From Hydrangea macrophylla (lineage: Eukaryota > Streptophyta > Magnoliopsida > Cornales > Hydrangeaceae): DNA of 64,000 nucleotides. Every line of letters begins with the position of its first letter. Position 1 is the stretch's first letter. The notes beneath the pieces were generated by a model. That model was given only the letters and a program-made list of their open reading frames with translations. It did not search any database and was not told the origin of the DNA. The position numbers and the translations under genes are program-made. The DNA is taken from contig CM066989.1 in the NCBI GenBank assembly GCA_033977485.1, positions 94,197,887 to 94,261,886 of the forward strand, in the 5' to 3' direction. Positions 45,254 through 57,015 of the stretch are shown piece after piece.

Positions 45254-47752
45254 ATGGATGATTTAGAGCAAACTAAGACTCTAGCGAAGGTAGAGGGACT
45301 CATTATTGTTCCCCAAGAGAACACTAATAAAAAATCACGACAACTCTGTTTAATGGTCAGAATAACTTGTCATGGTCGCAATCGGCCACTCTGGCTCTTG
45401 GAGGTAGAGGAAAATTAGGCTATATTAATGGAAAGATCAAGGCACTGAGCCCGATGATTCAAATTATGAGAAGTGGGATATTGCAAATTCCCTAATTATG
45501 AACTTGTTAGTTTACTCTATGGTCCCTGAGTTTGGAGATGAATTCTTGACTTTTGCTATAGCCAAGGATATTTGGTATACCATCACAGAAACGTACTCCC
45601 GGAAGGCAATGATGCTCAGATTTACGAGTTGAAGAGGAAAATTGAAAATTTTGAACCAGGAGAGTTAAAGACCTTGCAGTATATTACCGGTCTTAGCCAA
45701 TTGTGGAAGAATCTTGACCATTATCAAGATTATCGCCCAGTTTGCACTACCGATGCTACAGAATTTCAAAAGTTTATAGAACGAGATAATTTTCAAGTTT
45801 CTTGCAAGACTAAATCCTGAGTATGATCAAGTGTGTTGTCGGGTTTAGGGTATACATCCACTTCCTTCCTTAAGGGAAGCATTTGCCTTTGTTCAGAATG
45901 AAGAAAGTCGCAGAGGGGCTATGCTACATTCGGTGCAGTCCGAACGATCAGCTATAACATCTACTCCTCAACAAGATTTGAGGGGATGAACTCGAAACAA
46001 GTATACCCCTGGTAAGAGAGGGTCAGATAAAAAGGATAAGTTATGTGATCATTGTAATAGACCAGGACACGCAAGAGAGACTTGTTGGAGACTTCAGGGT
46101 GGTCGTTCTTCCAGAGGGCGAGGAGGTCGCTCTGGAGGTCGCGGAGGTGGTTCCCGGGCTCATTATTCAAAGACGGTTGATTCACAGACTCAGAGTGACT
46201 CAATTGCTACTAACCCCACTACTGCTACTAACCCCACTACTGCTACTAATTCAGGGACATTCTCTGCCAGTGAGATAGAGACTCTTAGATGACTTATGGC
46301 AAAAGTGGACTCATCTACTGGTGCCTCTTCGTCTTTTGCCCGTATAGGTAACTTGGCCACTTGAGTGCATTCTATTCTCGCTCAAATTGCTCTTGGATCA
46401 TAGATTCAGGTGCTTCTGATCATATAACTGGTTTATCCACTATTTTCTATGATTATAAACCATACTTAGGCAAAGAAAAAGTTGAAATAGTAGATGGAAA
46501 TTTTTTATCTGTCTTAGGTAAAGGTCTAGTCCATGCCTCACCTTGTGTGCCCTTGTCATCTGTTTTGCATGTTCATAGTTTCACCTCAAATTTATTGGCA
46601 ATTAGTCAGTTTACTTGTGATCTAAATTATAGTGTTACTTTTTTTCCTTCTCGCTATTTTTTTTCAGGACCTTTACACGAGGAAGACGATTGGCAGTGGT
46701 AGGGTAGAGAATGATCTGTATCTTTTCAATCCAGTAGTGGAAAAAGAAAGACAGAAGCAGTTAGCACATCACACATCTGTATCAAAATCAGTAATTAAAG
46801 GAAGACATTATTTTGTGGCGTCATAGACTGGGAAACTCGTCTTTTTACTTCAGTTTTTATTTCCTTCTATTTTGAGTAGCACAAACATTTCTAAATTTCA
46901 TTGCGAGTCATATGAACTAGGAAAGCACCACCGTGCTTCATTTTATCATAGCAATAATAAATGTTCTGTTTCGTTTTCTTTAATTCATACTGATGTTTGG
47001 GGTCCATCTCGTAATATTTCCTCTCTTAAAGGCTATAAATGGTTTGTCAGTTTTACTGATGACTTTTCTTGTACTACTTGGATTTATTTGATGAAAGAGA
47101 AAAGTGAAGTGTTTTCCATCTTTAAATCATTTCACAAAATGTTGTGTACTCAATTTGGTGAAAATGTTAAGATTCTTGGATCAGATAAGGGAGGAAAGTA
47201 TATAGATACAGGACTCGAAAATTATCTCAATGAACACGGTATGGTTCATCAAATGTCTTGCACCAACACTCCACAATAAAACGGAGTGGCGGAAGGCAAA
47301 AATCTTCACCTCTTAGAAGTTGCTAGGTCTATGATGTTCTCTGTGCAGGCTCCTAAATCATACTAGAGAGAAGTTGTCTTGACTACTGCTTACCTTATCA
47401 ATAGGCTTACCTCGCATGTGTAGGGCAAGAAAACTTCAGTTGTGGTGCTTTCTAGTACACCGTCTATTTTCCCTATTCCTCCTTGCGTCTTTGGTTGTAT
47501 GTGTTTTGTTCACAACCACTCACCACTTGGGGTAAACTTGATCCCGTGCTATTCAGTTTGTATTCTTAGGATACTCTTCTACGCAAAAGGGATACAAGTG
47601 TTATGACCCTTCTTCTCGAAAGTGGTATGTCAGTATAGATTTCACATTCGTTGAGTCTTAGTCATATTTCCAATCATCCCAGTCTTTATCATCACCTCTA
47701 TGGGGGAGAAGCTTTTTGAGGAAAAGGTGATGATGACCTTGGAAGGGGTGAT
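45254..47752 (+). pseudogene. Copia element A gag-protease-integrase, decayed
   Basis: Shifting frames show a UBN2-type copia gag (about 45330-45820, e.g. AKDIWYTITETYS and QIYELKRKIENFEPGELKTL). A zinc knuckle CDHCNRPGHARETC lies at about 46046. Protease follows (SWIIDSGASDHITGL, about 46390) and then the integrase core (FSLIHTDVWGPSRNISSLKG, then FVSFTDDFSCTTW and TNTPQ with a stop before NGVAEGKN). Several stops and shifts make it inactive. RT is missing. It continues at 56102 beyond a nested insertion. Confidence 0.8.
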
Positions 47753-50700
47753 TGCAGACACCCCATTTTGTCGGCTAACAGATTTAGGAGGCCACAAGCA
47801 TGTCAAACCTCGATGATTAGAAAGATCGGATTTTCAGAGATTGCCTCTAACTCTCAAGAAGTCAAAGAAATGACCAAAATGCCCCTAAAAGCCCAAAACT
47901 CTCCGGATTAGCCCAGAATCTCAGAAATCATTCGATGTCGTTCAAAATAAAAAAAGAAAAGTATTTTAAAAGAGAAATTTTTGAAATCGTCAACTCGCAA
48001 AGACCCCCGGAAGTCCCGGAAGTCCCTATTGACTGGTTTGACCAAGTTTGACCAGGGTATGACCAAAATCATTCGAATTCTCCCAAAAGTTCTGAGATCA
48101 TCTTAAATCATGTAAAAAGTCTTAAAATATGTTTTAAAAAAAAATCGGACGGAAACGTCAGGCTCCGGAGGCTCCCAGAACTTCCCGAAATTTCCTGGAA
48201 GTGCATTGTTTGACCGATTTGACTGCAAGTTTGACCAAAAGTCAAAGTTTCCTTTTTGAAATTGAAAATTTTTTATCAAATACTAGAGGTCAATAGCTTT
48301 CCAACGGTATATCGTACATAATTTCTTGATTTAAAACGAATTTATTATGAATTTCAGAAGGTGAAAAAGGCGATTAAATCAGCTTTTATCGCGAATTCCG
48401 CAAAACTTTACAAAACGACCCAACTTTGAGCTATTTTTTTATGGAAAGTAGACCTCAATATCTTTCCAATGGTATATCATAATCTCAATTTCGATTTTTT
48501 ATGAATTATCTGTGAATTTCAGACCAAATAGGGCCCTTTCGCGAATTCCGGGAGTTCCGGGGGTCTAAATGCAAAATCTGGTCAACCGGGGGGGTTGACT
48601 GCCGCGGCGGCACTGGACGAGTGCCACAGCGGCACTTTGAGTCATTTTTCAATTTTTTTTATATAATTTTTATCTAAGTTTTGGGTTCTAAACCAAATTT
48701 CCAACAAACAAAACGACATAGTTTTGATTATTCCGGAATTTTGGACAAATTAGTAACTTTTTAAAACCCAAATTACCTCCCCAAATTGGCCTATAAATGA
48801 GACCCATTTGCTTCCATTTGGGAAAGAACTTGGAAGCCATTAGAGAGAGATATAGAGAGTTAAGGAGAAATAGAGAGAGGAATAGAGATTTTCTTCTTCA
48901 AAATCTAATCCAAATGTGAGTTTCAATTAGTTTTCTCAAAACTAAACTTGTGTTTTCAAGCTTTCAATCCATTTTATTTACATTCTTTGAGTTTCCAATG
49001 AGTTAGAGAGATGAACACACATATATACACATATATGAGAGGTTGAATGCTTGTGGTTCCACCATTGATAACCTATTGATTATATGCTTGTTTTTCTTTC
49101 CTAATCCCATTTCTTTTTTATTTTTCTTTATCATACTTGCATTTCCCCTTCTCAACCCCATTTCTATTTTGATTTCTTTACATCCTAGCATAATCTCTTC
49201 TCAACCCCCATTTCTATTTTGGTTTATTTTCATTTGCATAATCTATCCCTCATCTCATTTCTATTTTGATTTCTTTGTCATTTGCATCATCTCTCCCTCA
49301 ACCTCATTTCTTTCTTACTTTTCTTTGATTATTTACTAGTTCATCATCATCTAGATGATGACATGAAGTTTGAGGTGAGTGAATCCTTATAGATAGTAGC
49401 TCTTGACCTCAGAAACATGTTTGATAGATGATGATTCCAACTTCAGTACTTCCTAAGTATTCTTGAAGTTATGTTCAAAATAAATCAAATCTCTCCAACA
49501 ATCTTGGAAGTTCTTGACATGAGTTTGATATTGATATTTTAAGAGGTTATAATCTCTGTTTGATGTTGGAAACATGCTTTCAAAAACCCCTATTTCAAAA
49601 CCCCTCTAAAACCCCAATATTTGGATTCCAAGAAATAAACCTTGTTTTCTCAAAATTCTTCAAAACAGTGAGTTATTCAAATTCAAAATAATATTCTGAG
49701 TTCAATACTCAATGGATGAGTACAAGACCACTTGGAAAGTCTTCCTAACTCATTAAAGAACACTCCTGATTTTTGGTTTGATCTAAAAACACTTGGAAGG
49801 GTTCCATTTTGGCCCAAACATTCCTTCCAGACATTCTGTTTTTGTTGTCACAACAGCTAGGTTGACTTTCAACTTGTCTTTCAGAAACCTTTTCCAAAGA
49901 GTAGTCCTAACTCATTTTTTCCTTGAACTTCAGTGTCTTAGGGAACTTTCTGTATAAAATGGGCCTCCAAATGTTTTGGTTTCATTTTTTAAGATTTTTC
50001 TACATTTCAGTCGACAATACAAACTCTGTTTCTTAGTAACCTCTCTTGTTTAAATGATTTCTCTCAACTTGTAACTTCAAAAGTGATTTGGCTTTTTGAC
50101 ATGTGTTATAGACACAATAAGGATGGTCTCCATAAAAAATCATGAATTAAAAAAACATTCCTAACCTCACTTTTCCATTTTTACAAGATCAGCTCACTGT
50201 TCTGTCCACTATTCACAGCAAGCATGTTTTATTTGTTTTCTTTGATTATATGTTCACATGCAATCCAAATTAGCACATCTCTTAAGAAGTAGTTCATACT
50301 ACATTTGTACATATCCTATGATAATTTCCTTCATACATTCATGCATATTTTAGACTTCTAAGTTACTTTAGAAAACCCATGAACACAAACACACTACTAC
50401 CTTTGCACATTCTCGGATCATACATTGCATCCATGTAAGATTTGGAGTTTTTGTGACTCCTAATCTAAGAAGATTATAACGAATGAAATTAATCACACGT
50501 TCATGCTCCCCCCGATCCAATCTTCCTTTCTCATCCGTCCCAGGGATTGAGAAATCTTCTTTCTCAAAGATCAACATGCATCATACTAGTTTGCTAAGCA
50601 TACTTTGTTTTATGTAATTATTTGTTTCAAAAACAATCCATGTCCCCTTTAGATTAAGAAAACTTGATTACTTGATATGTGATTAGACGATTTTTCCTAG

Positions 50701-50926
50701 GTTTTTTTGTGTGATCTTTCACTTTGCATTGTGTTATACTTGGCTTAGATCTTATGATTGATATCTGTAAAAGAGAGGAAAATGATATATTGAATTCAAT
50801 TAATAAATGATTACAAGAGTAGCCTAATATATATAGGCTTAGCTAGAAGCTACACTTTTACAATTTAACCGATGTGGAACACTATAACATTACACTATTT
50901 ACAATATTATCCTCTAACACTCCCCC

Positions 50927-51514
50927 TCAAGCTGTAGCATACATTTCATATGCACCAAGCTTGTCACATATATATTTAACCCAAGTCCCAACTAATGCTT
51001 TTGTGAACAAATAGGCTAACTGATCCGCGGATTTCACATGAACGGTATTGATTACTTTCTCTAGAAGCTTTTCTCGAACAAAATGACAATCAACCTCAAT
51101 GTGTTTTGTCCTCTCGTGAAATACTGGATTGGAAGCTATATGAACTGCAGCTTGATTGTCACAAAGTAAATCCATAAGACAAGACTGAGTAAACCCAAGC
51201 TCTTCTAGTAGATGCTTCATCCACACTAATTCACACGTAGTATGTGTCATAGCCCTGTATTCAGACTCAGCACTCGACCTAGAAACTACTGTTTGCTTCT
51301 TGCTCTTCCAGGACACAAGATTAACACCAACCAAAACACAGTATCCTGTTGTGGATCTCCTATCACCAGGAGATCTAGCCCAATCAGCATCACTGTAGCT
51401 CTCAATACGTATATGATCGCGATCCTGGTACAATAAACCACGGCCTGGAGCTCCTTTGAGATACCTCAAAATATGCATCACTGCCTCCCAATGTGTGGTA
51501 CGAGGAGAACTCAT
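50927..51514 (-). pseudogene. Copia C RNase H
   Basis: Copia RNase H domain: SYSDADWARSPGDRRSTTGY (acidic residues), SWKSKKQTVVSRSSAESEYR, LLCDNQAAVHIASNPVFHER and TKHIEVDCHFVREKLL. A TAA just upstream (51517-51519) separates it from the RT connection. It stops 8 bp before the 3' LTR, overlapping the polypurine tract. Confidence 0.88.
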
Positions 51515-51805
51515 GAATTAACTGATGACACTCACTGAAGAGGCAATGTCAGGTCTAGTAATAGTAAGATAATTAAGCTTACCAACCAGACGTCTATACT
51601 GCTCAGGATCCTCCAATAATTCCCCTTGATCTGATAGTAACTTGGTGTTAGGATCCATAGGAGACTCCATAGGGTTGGATCCTAACATCCCTGATTCTGA
51701 AAGGAGATCAAGAACATGCTTCCTTTGAGATAACCAAGGGCTGAGGTTATAGTTAAAGCCGCTAGTAGAAAACCAAAATAACTAGTTATAGTAGGCATGA
51801 AGGAG

Positions 51806-53263
51806 CTAGATTAAATATGTTCTTTTTATACATATGTTTATAAAGCACTTACCTAAGATTCCTTTACTTGACCTGGCAACCTCAATACCCAAAAAATATC
51901 TAAGCTGCCCGAGGTCCTTGGTTTGAAATTTGTTTTGCAGAAATAACTTCAACTCCAAAATACCCTTGGAGTCATCTCCGGTTATAACAATGTCATCAAT
52001 ATACACAAGCAAGAAGATTTTACCTGCTTTAGTATGTCGATAAAAGATTGAATAATCAATACCACATATCTGGAGTCCAAATTCAGCAACTACATCACTG
52101 AACCTACCAAACCAGGCACGAGGAGACTGTTTCAGGCCATACAAAGATCTTCTTAATCTACATACCATATTTGACTCCCCCTGAGCAACAAACCCAGGTG
52201 GTTGCTCTATATATACCTCTTCCAACAAAGTGCCATTAAGGAAGGCATTCTTGACATCAAGATGATGTAAGGGCCAGTGATATATGGATGCAAGAGAAAT
52301 GAGGAGACGAACTGAGGTGATCTTAGTCACAGGAGAGAACGTCTCGAAATAGTCAAGGCCATAAACCTGCGTATAGCCCTTGGAAACAAGGTGAGCTTTC
52401 AGGCGATCTATCATGCCATCAGGGTGCACTTTAACAGTATAAACCCAACGGCATCCCACTACTATCTTTCCCGGAGGAAGAGGAACTAAGTCCCAAGTAC
52501 TAGTATCTCGTAAGGCAGACATCTCATCCTCCATTGCCTGTCTCCATCCGGAGTGGGTAAGAGCCTCTGCAACAGTGTTAGGAACCAACACAGAAGACAA
52601 AGAGGTAATAAACAAAGAAAAACCAGGAGACAGACGATTATAAGAGAAAAAGTTGGAAATAGGATGAGAAGTACAAGAGCACTTACCCTTATGGAGAGCA
52701 ATGGGAAGGTCAGATTCTGATGGAGGTGGATCTAAAGACGCGGAGGCGGTTGACGGAGTAGCAGAATTCAGAACAGTCCGAGGGCGACGAGTGTATGTTT
52801 GCAAGTGTGGGCAATCCAAGCGAGAGGAAACCTTTGGGCTGGGAAAGACAGGGGATATGGGAGGTATTGCAAGAGGTAAGGGAAGCATAAAATCAGGATC
52901 GCTCATAGAGTGGGACTCTGAATAGTATGGAGTGAACTCAAAAAAGGTAACATCCGCTGACACAAAGAAGCGGCGCAGGGCAGGGCTATAACAACGATAG
53001 CCTTTCTGAACACGAGAGTACCCTAAGAAAACACACTTAATTGTACGTGGGTCTAACTTGTTAGTGCCCGGGGTAAGCTGATGGATAAAATAAACACATT
53101 CGAAAACACGTGGACTAACCGAAAACAGAGACTCAGTAGGAAATAATGTAGCATGAGGAGTGCATCCATCTAGAACAGAGGACGACATATGATTAATTAA
53201 ATGACAAGCAGTAAGAACTGCAACCCCCCAGTAAAATTTTGGAACCCTCATTTCAAACAACAA
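51806..53263 (-). pseudogene. Copia C integrase end and reverse transcriptase
   Basis: It starts within integrase (FEMRVPKFYWGVAVLTACHL) and runs through a Ser/Pro-rich linker into copia RT: GCRWVYTVKVHPDGMIDRLK, then LDVKNAFLNGTLLEEVY, SLYGLKQSPRAWFGRF and the catalytic LLVYIDDIVITGDD. It ends in LGQLRYFLGIEVARSSKGIL and is broken by a ~112-bp insertion at about 51741-51852 plus further stops. The RT active site is preserved. Confidence 0.88.
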
Positions 53264-53687
53264 GGTACGGGGTGACTTCTAACAAGTGACGATTTTTCCT
53301 TTCTGCAATACCATTTTGCCGAGGTGTGTGCACACACGATGATTGGTGGAGCATCCCACATTTGCTCATGTAGGTGGTGAATGGATGCAAGAAATATTCC
53401 TGTGCATTATCACTACGAAGAATCTGAATAGGAACATTAAATTGAGTTTTAACTTCATTACAAAATGCACAAAATATTGAAAATAACTCAGAACGATGTT
53501 TCATTGAATAAATCCATGTCATTCTGGAGAAATCATCAACAAAGCTAACAAAGTATCGATACCCTTTAATAGAGGTCATACGGTGTGGACCCCAAACATC
53601 TGAATGTACTAATTGAAATGGACAAGACACTCTTTTATTGACTCGAGGAGCAAATTGGACACGGTGATGCTTCCCTGACTGACACAA
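53253..53687 (-). pseudogene. Copia C integrase core
   Basis: In frame with gag after one stop: CQSGKHHRVQF (end of the zinc region), LVHSDVWGPHRMTSIKGYRY (first catalytic Asp), SFVDDFSRMTWIYSMK, then ILRSDNAQEYF (second Asp) and TPRQNGIAERKNRHLLE (Glu). All DDE residues are visible. A one-base frameshift around 53270 ends the frame and moves coding into the next one. Confidence 0.88.
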
Positions 53688-53693
53688 CTCACA

Positions 53694-55166
53694 CTATAAA
53701 ATGGACAAATGACTCAAACTAGGTACTAGCAGCTTCAAGTTGGCCAAGGAAGGATGTCCAAGGCGGCAATGAATCTGGTGAGGAGATACTGTAGCAAAAC
53801 AAGCAGTGGGAAAAGTTGGTGGTGGAGATGAACCATCAAAATAGTAGAGACCATCGGATTCATGCCCTACGCCAATCGTCTTTGTCAAATCCTGAATAAG
53901 AACAGAATCAGGAAAAAAGGAGACACAAGCATTAAGATTCTTTGTCAATTTGCTAACAGAAATTAAATTAAAAAGAGACTGAGGTATGTAAAGAGCAGAA
54001 GATAAAGACAAGGATGAAGACAATGAGACAGTCCCTATTCCTTCAATAGGAATAGAGGAGCCATCAACTAATGTAACCGGGGGTAATGAGCATGGTTTTT
54101 CAAGAGATGAAAACCGGGTCGATATACCTGTGAGATTATCAGTGGCTCCAGAATCAATTACCCAAGGAGTAGAACGAGAGGTAAGGCAAGCAGTGGAGGT
54201 ACCTTTCTGAACAAGAGAGGTACTAGGAGAAGATGCCTGTTGAGATGCCTGGAACTGTAGGAACTGAGTATACTCGTCCCGAGAAACCGAAAACTGATCA
54301 GCCACAACTAGAGCGGAAGAATGAGTATCACCAGGAGTAGTGATAGCAGCATGGGCAAACCGGGCAGGACAACCAATAAGTTCCCAGCAAGTCTCCTGAG
54401 TATGACCATCCTTGTTGCAATTATCACAATGATGCATGGGGCGGCGACCACGACCTCCTCGTCCACCACGATAACCCCCTCCACGACGAGGTGCACTACC
54501 ACCACCACCCCGACCAATAGAATGCTGTGAAGCCTGAGTAACAAGGGTTGAATGATCGGTAACGAGAGGAACAAGAATATTCAAATCCCGAGAGGTACTG
54601 AAAACACGCTGATATGTCTCAACAAGAGAACGAAGAGTGGCACCACCAAGAATTTGAGATCGAACTGGCTCAAAATCACTCTTGAGACCTGCAAGAAATT
54701 TCATCACGACCATTTGTTCACGCTGCTTCTGCTGTTCCTTCGCATCAGTAGTGATAGGGAGGACGCTATTTAACTCTTCAACCAACCGTTTAAACGAAGC
54801 AAAGTAATCAGTAACAGATAGATCACTCTGCTGCAACTGAAAATACTGAAAAGAGAGACCGTACATCCGAGTCAAATCACTGGAGTACAAGAGATTAGCA
54901 TACTCCCAAATCTCCTTACACGTGCCCAAATGACCACATATATCCGCAACCTGCGGTTCCATAGAATTCCAAATATGTGCAACAATCTGAGCATCCATTT
55001 GTCTCCAATGCTTAATCGCCTTCTCATCGGTGATAGGAGCAGACTCGGTAAGGTGATCATCAAAACCCAAGCCAGTGAGGGCAATATTGACAGCCCGGGA
55101 CCATTGAAGGAAATTAGAGCCGTTCAACTTTCGAGTAATTTGTTGGGGAAGGACTTTGGATTCCAT
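53694..55166 (-). pseudogene. Copia C gag and protease (490 codons open)
   Basis: From the ATG at 55166: gag core (LNGSNFLQWSRAVNIALTGL, then IWEYANLLYSSDLTRMYGL and FASFKRLVEELNSVLP), a Gly/Arg-rich basic linker, and zinc knuckle CDNCNKDGHTQETC (about residue 250). Protease follows (TPWVIDSGATDNLTGIST, about 330), then the pre-integrase HCRLGHPSLANLKLL. The frame ends at TAG 53694-53696, and the same frame resumes at once into integrase, so a single nonsense change separates them. In the family these parts form the capsid and process the polyprotein. Confidence 0.88.
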
Positions 55167-55237
55167 AGATAAGGGCTAAAGATACCTCTAGATTCAAAAA
55201 ATAAATAAAATATATATATACATATTTTTTGGGGGGC

Positions 55238-55430
55238 GATGAACAGTAATCGCGATTAACAGTAACTGTGATGAATAGTAACTTTAAGATGAACAGTAGC
55301 TTCGGATGAACAGTACTTTTGGATGAACAGTAAAATGAAATTTTTGTTGATGAACAGTAATCGCGATGAACAGTGATTTCGATGAACAGTATCTGCGATG
55401 AATAGTAGCTTCAGATGAACAGTACTTAAG
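55238..55430 (-). repeat. Short-repeat leader of copia C
   Basis: About eleven copies of TACTGTTCATC (minus strand; GATGAACAGTA on plus) with 3-9 nt spacers lie between PBS and gag. A similar array lies in the leader of copia D (60700-60870). Confidence 0.85.
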
Positions 55431-56101
55431 GGGGCAGTGGCTTGGGTTTGAGGGGCTGCTGGTCTTCTCGAATCTTGGACAGAGATCCAGCAATTGATAG
55501 AACACGAGAAACACTGTCGATCAACTTTGATCGGCAACAACAAAAGGAGCGGACCTCAAGATCGGGTGGCTCTGATACCATGTAAAAGAGAGGAAATGAT
55601 ATATTGAATTCAATTAATAAATGATTACAAGAGCAGCCTAATATATATAGGCTTAGCTAGAAGCTACACTTTTACAATCTAACCGATGTGGGACACTATA
55701 ACATTACACTATTTACAATATTATCCTCTAACAATATCTTATCTTTTGATCTTCCATTTCAAAATTCTTATGTGATGTAATATACCTATCATAGTATTAA
55801 TTGTCAAACCAAACATACTATAAGATGATTATTTGGATGCTAATTGAGGCCCGTTGAGAGACGGGGCGAGTTTAGGGTGTTTTAGTCGTGACAAAGGCTC
55901 CTTCCTCTCTCGTACCAAAACCCCGAGCCAAGCTCTTTGGTTATGAAGGGCCGGTGCCCTTTATCCATTTGGGTGAGTCAAAATTAGGTTTCTTGGTTCC
56001 TTAAAAGACCAAGTGGCGACTCTGTATCTGTTTTCAACAGACCTTTTCTTTTCTTTCAAATCAATTTCAAAACAAAGGAAAATCAATTCCGTGTGTACAC
56101 A

Positions 56102-56444
56102 GTGACTGCTATTGAGGAAGCCTACTCCTACATTAACAGATGGGAGTAATGATGAAGGACATGAGACTACCTCTACTCAAGTGAGAGATCATCCGCTTGA
56201 GAAGTGGGGAATTGTTTACTCAAGGAACACAGAGAGAAAAGAGGATAAGACAACTTATCCAAATCTCCTACCTCAATCATCCTCTTCGGACATTGGTTCA
56301 GGTAATCCTAGTCCCACTACTGAGTTATTTCATGATTTAGATGCTCCTATTGCACATCACAAGGGGGTTAGGTCATGTACTACCAAACACCCTATGTGGG
56401 TAACTCGACCACGTATAGGGCCTAAAAAGACCAAGCCCACTTGA
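56102..56444 (+). pseudogene. Copia A, continuation (IN-RT linker)
   Basis: Downstream of solo LTR B the frame reads a Ser/Thr/Pro-rich linker ending LDAPIAHHKGVRSCTTKHPM, the conserved 'PIALRKGxRxCxxHP'-type block just before copia RT. RT itself is absent; other LTR-like sequence begins at about 56450. Confidence 0.7.
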
Positions 56445-56464
56445 TTGATTCCATATAAGTCTCA

Positions 56465-57015
56465 TGCCAACAACCACGAGTGAGGTTCACCACCCATCAT
56501 TAGCCTTTATCCAATCCGACCGATTTTGGAATACCCGTATTTTGGATTCCATGGGGCTTTTATCCATACCCGGGACTATAATCAATGCCCATGATCCATA
56601 TTCGAAGCTACACGAGTGAGTAATCCATATATATTCCACAAGGCTAAATCCAGAGAGATCCTCACTAATAGAGTCGCCACTTGGTTTGATAAATGAAACC
56701 AAGAAAACTAAATCTTTCAAGTCCAGTGGACAGAGAGCACCGCCCCTTCGTCACCAAAGAACTCGGTTTGGGGGTTAAAGTACGAGAGAGGAAGGAGCTA
56801 AATCGTGCTAAAACACTCCCTCTCGCCCCATTGTGAGATGGACCTCCACTCAACTTTCAAGGTGATTGACTATACATTATATGGATCGTTTCATTTATTT
56901 CTAATGCAATCCTGAGTTCAAGTTATAAACAACTAAGAAAAAAAAACGTGCAAGAAGCTATACATTTACATGCAATGTACGTGCTAAAGCAGTAATTTGG
57001 GGACTAAATGTATTA
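56465..57015 (-). mobile_element. Large-LTR fragment, minus strand
   Basis: GAGTCGCCACTTGGTTT (56670) with CGAGAGAGGAAGGAGCTAAATC...TAAAACACTCCC (56785-56820) is the reverse complement of the R/U5 motif in the solo LTRs at 41675 and 47753. Ends were not resolved. It may be the 3' LTR of the minus-strand gag at 57016-60507. Confidence 0.5.

Larger units (their letters stand above)
50766..55733 (-). mobile_element. Ty1/copia element C, nearly complete, TSD ATATC
   Basis: 4968 bp flanked by ATATC (50761-50765, 55734-55738). LTRs 50766-50919 and 55581-55733 differ at about four positions by eye. On the minus strand the PBS TGGTATCAGAGCCAC (55566-55580) follows the 5' LTR, and GCTTGAGGGGGAG precedes the 3' LTR. 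The order is gag-PR-IN-RT-RH. There are two nonsense changes, one frameshift and one ~112-bp insertion, so it is recent but not autonomous as it stands. Confidence 0.93.
47753..56101 (+). mobile_element. Large solo LTR B (~3.4 kb) interrupted by copia C
   Basis: It begins TGCAGACACCCCATTTTG and ends GTGTGTACACA. GTGAT before it and GTGAC after it form a target duplication with one mismatch, and copia A resumes on the far side. Without copia C (50766-55733 plus one TSD) it is 3376 bp. It has a TATA region CCTATAAATGAGA near 48791 and the R/U5 motif GGGTGTTTTAGTCG...AAGTGGCGACTCTG near 55877-56025. It shares GCCGC/GCGGCAC words (48598-48640) with the solo LTR at 41675. 49300-50760 has no coding signal. 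Confidence 0.75.

Noticed and set aside
48598..48640. Possible CRISPR-like or satellite array of GCCGC words
   Set aside because: Irregular spacing, few copies, inside a plant LTR.
49043..49339. 98-codon ORF rich in Phe/Ile/Pro
   Set aside because: Arises from a TTTCTATTTTGATTTC-like imperfect repeat inside solo LTR B.
55256..55543. 95-codon minus-strand ORF rich in SSEATVHLK-like repeats
   Set aside because: Translation of the short-repeat leader of copia C, upstream of gag.
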